Assembly (NCBI RefSeq): GCF_020921035.1
Contig: NC_063151.1
Span: 17,118,934 to 17,182,933, forward strand
DNA: 64,000 nt
Source: Rhodamnia argentea
Lineage: Eukaryota; Streptophyta; Magnoliopsida; Myrtales; Myrtaceae
Reading direction: 5' to 3'
Both the position numbers and the translations under genes were made by a program. Positions 57,545-64,000 of this stretch are shown here, one piece after another (within the stretch, counting starts at the first letter, position 1; each line of letters begins with the position of its first letter). Under the pieces are notes generated by a model. That model was given only the letters and a program-made list of their open reading frames with translations. It had not been told where the DNA came from and did no database searches.

Positions 57545-58977
57545 GTTAGCTAAATGCAGTTCGTTGCAGAAGTCAGTTGAAATAACTAAGCAAGAAAAGC
57601 AGTGACTTTAACAATTCCTTCGGTGAGCAAAATAGCCAAACAATACGATATCCATTTTTGCAACGGAACTTCATAGGGTATTTTTGCAAAAGCAATACAT
57701 ATCCACTCTAACAAAGTTAGAAAGTAGTAACGGGATTTTCAGATGATGAACTTGTGAAGGCGGTGCATGTACCGACACTTAAATGTTAGGAGCATTTAAT
57801 TAAAGCCCAGTACAATATGAAATAAGAGTAACCAAACTGGTGGCGGGAGGCTCTAAGTTCCATCGAATCAATTGAAGTGAGCCCATAAGAGCATGAAATT
57901 TTGGCCAAGCCCATAGAACACCAAGTGACCGAAATTTATAAATGGAAGAGGTGTCAAGTTGGTCAATATTGGTTAAATGAAGCAGATTTAGAGGATAATC
58001 GAGCAATTTGATTTGATATTATCACAATCATAAGAGATAATAAGAGGTTTCCTATTGTTTAAGATAAGTAAATCTCTTAGGATCTGATAAATTTTGAAGG
58101 TAGAATGCAAAGAAAACCCTAGACCTAACATTATATAAGACCTCAGCGAACTGAGCCTCCTTGGGCCGCCTTTCCTGCGATTCCGGAGACATCCCGGCCT
58201 CTGATCTCGGTCGAAGCTTGAATGAGGCTTTCTCTCTTTCGTCCGCGATCTGACGTGAAGCCTGTGATTTGCTGGTTCGCTTAGTTTTGTTATGTCAATT
58301 TCTCAGTTATTCGCATCCTGCTCCCACGTATCATGCTGATGCTTGATTTTTCCTCACGTGGTCGCGTTGTCTGTGTTCACGTTATACCATGCCAAGCGTT
58401 TGATTTTTCTCTCTGGCTCCTAGAAGTGAAGTTGAAACTCCAAAGTAGAATGGTTATATTTTCGGTTAAATCGATACTCTAAAGTTGCGATTGGTAGAAT
58501 TTAGGAGAGCCCATCTCGGGAATTTGGGCTTAGTAATCCCTTGACTTTCCTTTTGGTGGTTCAGCAAAATTTAGACCCTTGAATTTCACGTCTCCACATG
58601 AGTCCTACGAGATTTCTGAAGTAAACCATAGCAGTTACTTTTAGTGAACCATGCAATTCAGGGGGATTCCAATTTACGGCCAGAAAAGAGCAATAGTTGA
58701 TTTCTGACACTATTTGATGCGAAGCTACATTATCTTTGTAACAATTTTTATTTTTATTTTTTTCCTTATCTTCTTATTACAAATGGAGTCAGGATATTAT
58801 GTTATTTCTCTTCAATTTTGAGTGGTCCTCCATATAGATATTTAAGATTTAGTAGGTTAGATTTCTTGTTAGTTTGTATATTTCTTATTTTAAACGTAGA
58901 ATTCATTAGGGTTTTTCTAATTTACCGGGTCCAACCATTTCTACTGCTATTTGTTTGGAAATTCCAGAGTATCACAT
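57543..58977 (+). promoter_or_regulatory. Upstream region of gene E, TATA-like box and probable 5'UTR intron
   Basis: 57600-58130 duplicates 11310-12118 plus 13074-13125, without the SINE and the MITE. ttatataag at 58131-58139 is a good TATA box. A leader exon with 'gcctccttgggccgcc' follows. 58440-58977 parallels 13930-14470. 'attccag' at 58961-58967 looks like the acceptor of a 5'UTR intron, 10 bases before the start codon. Confidence 0.55.
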
Positions 58978-60626
58978 ATGAAACTGAAAATGACGAAGGA
59001 ATCGGACAACATAAGCCAATTACCAGATCACATAACCGACCAAATCCTGTCATGCTTGTCGATTAAGGATGCAGTCAAGACTAGTATTTTGTCGACAAAG
59101 TGGAGGTACAAATGGTCCTCTCTACCAGAACTTGTGTTTGATGATCAATGTACCAGCGTCGGGGGAGTTCCTTCTCTTCAGCCATCTCTGGATGCAAACT
59201 TGGTGAAGACAATTGATACGGTCCTCTTGCTTCATACTGGCCCAATACAGAAGTTCCAGCTCTCTCATACAGGATTTTCCGCGACGAGTGATATTGACCG
59301 CTGGATTCTTCATTTATCCAGGGTCTCCGTCAAAGCAATCGTGCTTCACATCCGGAAAGGGCAGAAATACAGGATTCCCATCTCCTTATTCAATTGCCAG
59401 GAATTGAATTTTTTGAAACTCTGCAACTGTGTGGTGAAAATCCCATCAACATTTGAAGGATTAAAAAACTTGCAAATATTGCATTTTAAGTCCGTTGAGT
59501 TGTCTCCGGACATGCTTGAGGCTCTGATCTCGCGCTGTCCCCTACTAAAAAAACTAGTTTTGGTTAACTTAAAGGGGATATGGCGAGTTAACATCAAAGC
59601 TCGCAACCTCAAGTCGCTCCGTCTTAGAGGAGCTATTCCAGATGTCACATTAGGTGATGTGGACTGTTTGCAGTGGGTCATGATAAATGCATATGATGAT
59701 TTTGCTAACAGACATGGACCCAGCGATGCCACCATGAGCAATTTGCACAAATTTTTTCGAAATCTGCCCAGAACTCCGGGTCTGAAGCTTGAAAAATACT
59801 CGCTGAAGGTTCATTTTAAGTGCATAGATTCTGAAATCCGATATTATTATTTTTGGAATGAGAATATGTTGGTTCAGTTACTAAATCGTTAGTATCTTTT
59901 GACTCTTGATTTTGGCTGATATGTGCAGTATTTGGCTGTTGGAAATGTTCCACAGACATTGCCCAATGCACTGGTTCATTTGACGTGCCTCATCACGTCC
60001 ATAGACTTCAATAGTGTGGAGGAGATTTTGACTGTTATCTGTCTAATCAAAAGGTCACCTCAGTTGAGAGAAGTACGCTTTAAGGTGAGTATGATCACTG
60101 AGATTAGTGTTTTGCGGGATAATTTGATTCTATCATTGTAAATTAAGTGAATTTTACACAATAAAGAAAGATAAATTTGTATCCGAAGGGTGATGTTTCC
60201 TTTATATCAAGTTTTTAGAATATATGCAAGATAAAAGTTAGATTTGATTTGCTTTTCAGTGATCATCATGTTACCTTGGTGCTTTTAATCACTAAGTTTG
60301 ATTTTCGGTGATCCCAATTTGATTTCCGAGAAATGCAGGCTCGTGCCGGGGAGCAGCCTGCGCTTGGAACAGAAGCCAACTCTTGGGAAGATCACCAGTC
60401 ATCTTGCTGCCAACAAGTGAGAGTTGCATCACTGATCGACATTTCTGGTGGCCAACCAGAGCTTCGCTTCATCAAGTTTCTGCTTTCTCATTTGCCGGGG
60501 CTACAAAAGATGAGAATTAAGCCTAAATACAGAACTGGGAATGACAAGTTGTTCAGGGAGTTGCTGCGGTTCCCACGATCATCGGCACAAGCTGAGCTGA
60601 TCTTTCTTGATCCTGCAAATCCATGA
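58978..60626 (+). CDS. Gene E: F-box/FBD/LRR-repeat protein (At1g13570-like)
   Basis: Predicted exons are 58978-59808, 59929-60084 and 60339-60626 (831+156+288 bases), all phase 0, 424 residues. ATG 58978 (MKLKMTKESDNISQLPDH) or ATG 58990 could start. The F-box is near residues 12-56 (ISQLPDHITDQILSCLSIKD, then STKWRYKW), followed by LRR-like segments (LSPDMLEALISRCPLLKKL) and the FBD in exon 3 (KFLLSHLPGLQKMRIKP, then KLFRELLRFPRSSAQAEL). Exon 3 starts differently from A and D (ARAGEQPALG) and is seven codons shorter. Probable SCF ubiquitin-ligase receptor. It is the closest relative of pseudogene C. Intron 1 begins gttcat, an allowed but weak donor. Confidence 0.86.
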
Positions 60627-61243
60627 GCGGAGATGTTAAAAACAAATTTGGTGCGAAACTTAAAAGTCAGTTGCTGTCGTTGGAACTGTGTGATTGGGAA
60701 TAAGCTCTGAAGGTCAGTTTCTACGTTTCTGTTGCGGAAAAATGGACGGTTTTGCTGATATCAACATGTCGCAAGTAAATTTTAACAAGCATTACAGGTT
60801 TCCCTTCACTATATAACGTAAGAAGAAATATGGGTTTGGAACCTATGGTCGCTCGAGTAACACCGACCACTTTTCTTCCTTTGTTCACGTGAATTGAACA
60901 ACATTCTTTATCTGAGTTGGGTTGGCTTGAGCAGACACTTCGTCTGGAAGATACATCCTAATTCAGGAGTCATTTCAACGCGAGAGGATATTGACGGTTA
61001 GCACTCTTGAGTGATGACCAAAACATAGAGATTGGTGTTTTAGAAGCTGTCCTAAGTGATTACACATTGGTGATAATTAGAATCTAGATAGACTCATTAC
61101 TCAATAAGCGAACGACGAGACCCGCTTATCATTCCAGTAATTTCGAATTATCCTCCACACACGTGGGAGAAAATTAACAATTGAAACTTGGGTAGGTTGG
61201 ACAGTTGTTCTAGACCTAAAACAGAAAAATATAGTAACCAAAA
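60627..61243. other. 3' flank of gene E
   Basis: 3'UTR-like DNA unlike that of genes A and D; no gene or repeat recognised. Confidence 0.5.
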
Positions 61244-61355
61244 GGGAAAAAACCGTCAAAAATCTTAAATTATGCCTATTGTGATAGTTTACCTCAATTA
61301 TTTTCGTGGTATCAAAATTCCGAAACTTGCACCTGAATGACATGGAATTAAATAA
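61244..61355. mobile_element. Truncated MITE related to 1763-2112
   Basis: gggaaaaaaccgtcaaaaat, then 'cttaaattatgcctattgtg' matches the complement of the right end of the element at 1763-2112. The other half is missing. Confidence 0.65.
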
Positions 61356-64000
61356 AATTAACCAAATGTGCAAGCTACATGAGGAATTAATTAACCTAAC
61401 ATGCAGTTCTAAATGACATTGCAACGATGACATAGAATGCATGATGACATAACATGAATGACATTTTTTATTATTTTCGGATTAGATGGAAATCATAAAT
61501 AAACTATGCCAGAAGAATAGTTATCTAGTATAATTTAGGGATTAAATTGACCTAACCCTAACCTATTAAATATAGAGTATTTTAAACATGTAAATCTACC
61601 TAGATATGTGAATTCTATGCTAGAATGCAATCTGATTTAAACATGCAAATGCTATATAAAATCATATGTCATCTAATCTATATGCAGTAATAATTTACAT
61701 GCAATATCTTTTAAATATTTAAAACATGCAATGAAATATTACAAGAGATAACAAATCCACAATCAAATCAAATAAGGAAAGTGGTTAAATCAACTTGCAT
61801 TTTTGCGATATCTTTCAAATTGTTTATTAATCTAACTACTTATCGATCAACTTATTTGTAACATTCGCCAATTTGGCATATTATATTCATTCGTGAGGGT
61901 CGACTATGGGTTAGTGCCACACGAGCACGCCGGCCATGGCACAGCCATGTAATGACCATGGCCACACCCGACCATGCACTAGCATCGGCCATATCACACC
62001 GGTCACGGCCGGTCATGGATAGCCATAAGTAAACCTTCCCCGATGACAATGGCGCTGATGTCACTTGCTTACCTCACCTTCCCACCTCACCCTCAATGAT
62101 TAGACACCACAAATACGAATGGTGACTCACTACTCTAGTTGGCAAAGAATGAACGGAGCAAACTTAATGTCATAGTCCAATCCCTAGGCCCGCAACAACC
62201 CTACCGGATCGCCTCGGGTCATAAAAGGACGATGTCCCGTGCACGTCATTGACCCATTATTTTTATCTTTTAATCAACGCAAGTGGAACGTACAATTCCC
62301 AAACAACAAATCAAATAGTAGGGATAGAAAAGTAGGGTAACAATAACATCAAATAATTTAGCAACAACTTTTTATTTATTTTATAGATACTTCTTAACCA
62401 TCGGAAGTCATAGTAATATCTACAAGCCCACTCTCTAGGGCGCCTCTAGGTGACCAACAAAAAAAATACATAGGTCGTCGGGGTTAACTCGTATCTACAT
62501 CAATTAGAGGGGCTATCCCCACCCTCTCGAGTCATAACAAAAGGTCGCATCAAAAAGTCTCTACAGCCACACTCGGGAGTGGAAACCCGGCGAGGGTCCA
62601 AGGGTCGGGTCCTCAGAGCCCATGTCGCTGTCCGGATCCTCCACCTCCTCGTCCGGAGTATCTAAGTCCATAAAGTCCCATGTTTAGCTCGGGGTCGCAG
62701 AAGGTGATCCATCAAAACCTCGGAGGGGTCCATATAGGAGGTCACCATCATAGATGAACCAGGCCTTAAAAATATGAGGTACCGAATGGCCTAGTCCTTC
62801 TTCGACCCAAATAATGGTAGTGTGATGCTCCCATGACTGGTTAGATCCGGGGATAGGGAGGTGGACAATATCGTAAGACTGGTCTATAGGAACCCCGAAC
62901 CTCATCAAATACATTAAAGGCATCACGAACCTGAAAATATTTAACAACAACATGTGAGATATAAAATCTCCATGAGTCAACGCCTAAATTCGAGCGAGAC
63001 ACCGACTTGCTCAAGGCATACTATGCATACAAGGCAATATCAATAGCAAATCAATAGCGTGCAACTCGCATCATATTATACTGATCAAACATAATATCAC
63101 ATCGAATTATCAATCACATGCAATCTTACCACACCTTAGCCCACACATGAACAGTTTATTAATACATGCTATTAATTGTGTACAGCCAAGGCATATAACC
63201 AAAACACTCGTCACAATTTGCGTACGCAATGAACCACACGTGTTCCGGTTATTAATGACCGATTCCAGTCTAGCAAAACCATGCTCTTTCGGTAGAACCG
63301 GGTTTCGTCCCATTCCTTTGACGACGGCGACCAAGAAGTCAAGTGGTTCCAAGTACCCTCGGCATGGACTAACAATCAAGCATTCCCGTAAGGAGTGTCA
63401 ATCCGTCACAAGCTATGATCGATATTGGATAAATCGTGTGGTTCTAAGTACCCTCGGTACAAACTTACTAGGCTTGAACCCTCGTACCCGGAGGTCGGCT
63501 TCGTTTTCACGCACCCGAGAAAACGGTATCCATTATGTGACCACACAAGCACAACAGGCAACCAGCCAATTTTATATCTTTTGCATTTAGTTCAAATGAA
63601 TTCACAAACACTCGTGCACAAAACTTAGTTCAAGACCATTTTTATACTCAAAACTTTAGTTCACACACAGTCACATATACACAATTTATCTATCAAACTC
63701 TGCATCTATATACGGGATGATAAATCACAATAATCCAGGCAAGCAGCAGTCATTATACAATAATAATAATCTAATAATTAATTAACAATCAATTATCTAT
63801 ATGCAAGATAATTAAAACATATCGATCACGACATTTCACAATGTGAAGCAAGCCCACGATTTGATGTCAAATTTCGGTCATAGCATTGTCTCATGATGTA
63901 GCCGAATTCTATAATGCGTTTGGACTTATTTTTTCAAATTCAATTCAGCCAATTTTTGTTGTTTAATTAAGTAAGTCCTTTAATTAATTGCTCACTTAAT
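61356..64000. other. Repeat-derived region at the right edge, no supported gene
   Basis: 61380-61730 resembles 16980-17300 and is very AT-rich. 61900-62040 has 'ccatggcacagccatg'-like short inverted motifs. On the - strand, 62569-62980 shows a protein-like but broken reading (MTHGDFISHMLLLNIF, and then DTPDEEVEDPDSDMGSED in another frame) that I cannot assign. 63338-63370 and 63438-63470 share 'gtggttcyaagtaccctcgg', a direct repeat spaced by about 100 bases. The whole is probably part of an LTR-type element on the - strand extending past the window. Confidence 0.4.

Overview
This is a nuclear plant window. The genes are split by plant-type introns, AT-rich spacers alternate with transposons, and the retroelements belong to plant lineages (Ogre/Tat-like Ty3, Tekay-like Ty3, Copia). 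The protein family and repeat style point to a dicot. The GC-rich-core MITEs and the expanded At1g13570-like F-box family remind me of Myrtaceae, but that is only an impression. I see no tRNA, rRNA, CRISPR or bacterial-type feature.

The host genes are one tandem family, F-box/FBD/LRR proteins, all on the + strand. Three copies look intact with the same three-exon structure: gene A (4133-6165), gene D (23968-26055) and gene E (58978-60626), encoding about 427, 425 and 424 residues. Their products are probably substrate-recognition subunits of SCF ubiquitin ligases. Around them lie a C-terminal piece at the left edge (1-126), pseudogene B (8588-10549), the 5' piece of pseudogene C (14471-about 14956), a separate 3' piece (18228-19307) and a lone exon 2 (54412-54540). 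The flanks are also duplicated: the 3' flank of the genes recurs near 6480-7270, 19900-21200 and 26600-27600, and the 5' flank of E recurs near 11310-14470. These copies serve as natural empty sites for dating and delimiting insertions.

Region by region: 1-4132 holds the left FBD tail and several inverted-repeat elements; 4133-10549 holds gene A and pseudogene B; 10550-14470 holds a SINE with target-site duplication and a Mutator-type MITE; 14471-19307 holds two pseudogene pieces separated by about 3.1 kb of transposon-derived DNA; 19308-23967 holds MITEs and a decayed Copia gag; 23968-27632 holds gene D. From 28084 to 49951 one Ogre-like Ty3 retrotransposon of about 21.9 kb interrupts the array. 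It has LTRs of 3.4-3.5 kb, an acidic ORF, a plant-mobile-domain (PMD-like) ORF, gag, protease with G-patch, a probable intron, RT, two RNase H domains and integrase. From 49952 to 57420 there is a stack of remnants: MULE end, Tekay-like Ty3 piece, MITE, F-box exon and a probable 2.3-kb solo LTR. Gene E follows, and 61244-64000 is repeat-derived.

The F-box genes would act in protein turnover. The retroelement proteins would act together in copying and integrating the element, but stops and frameshifts make this copy defective by itself. I found no convincing new host defence or metabolic system. The least explained coding material is the acidic ORF plus PMD-like ORF upstream of gag in the Ogre-like element.
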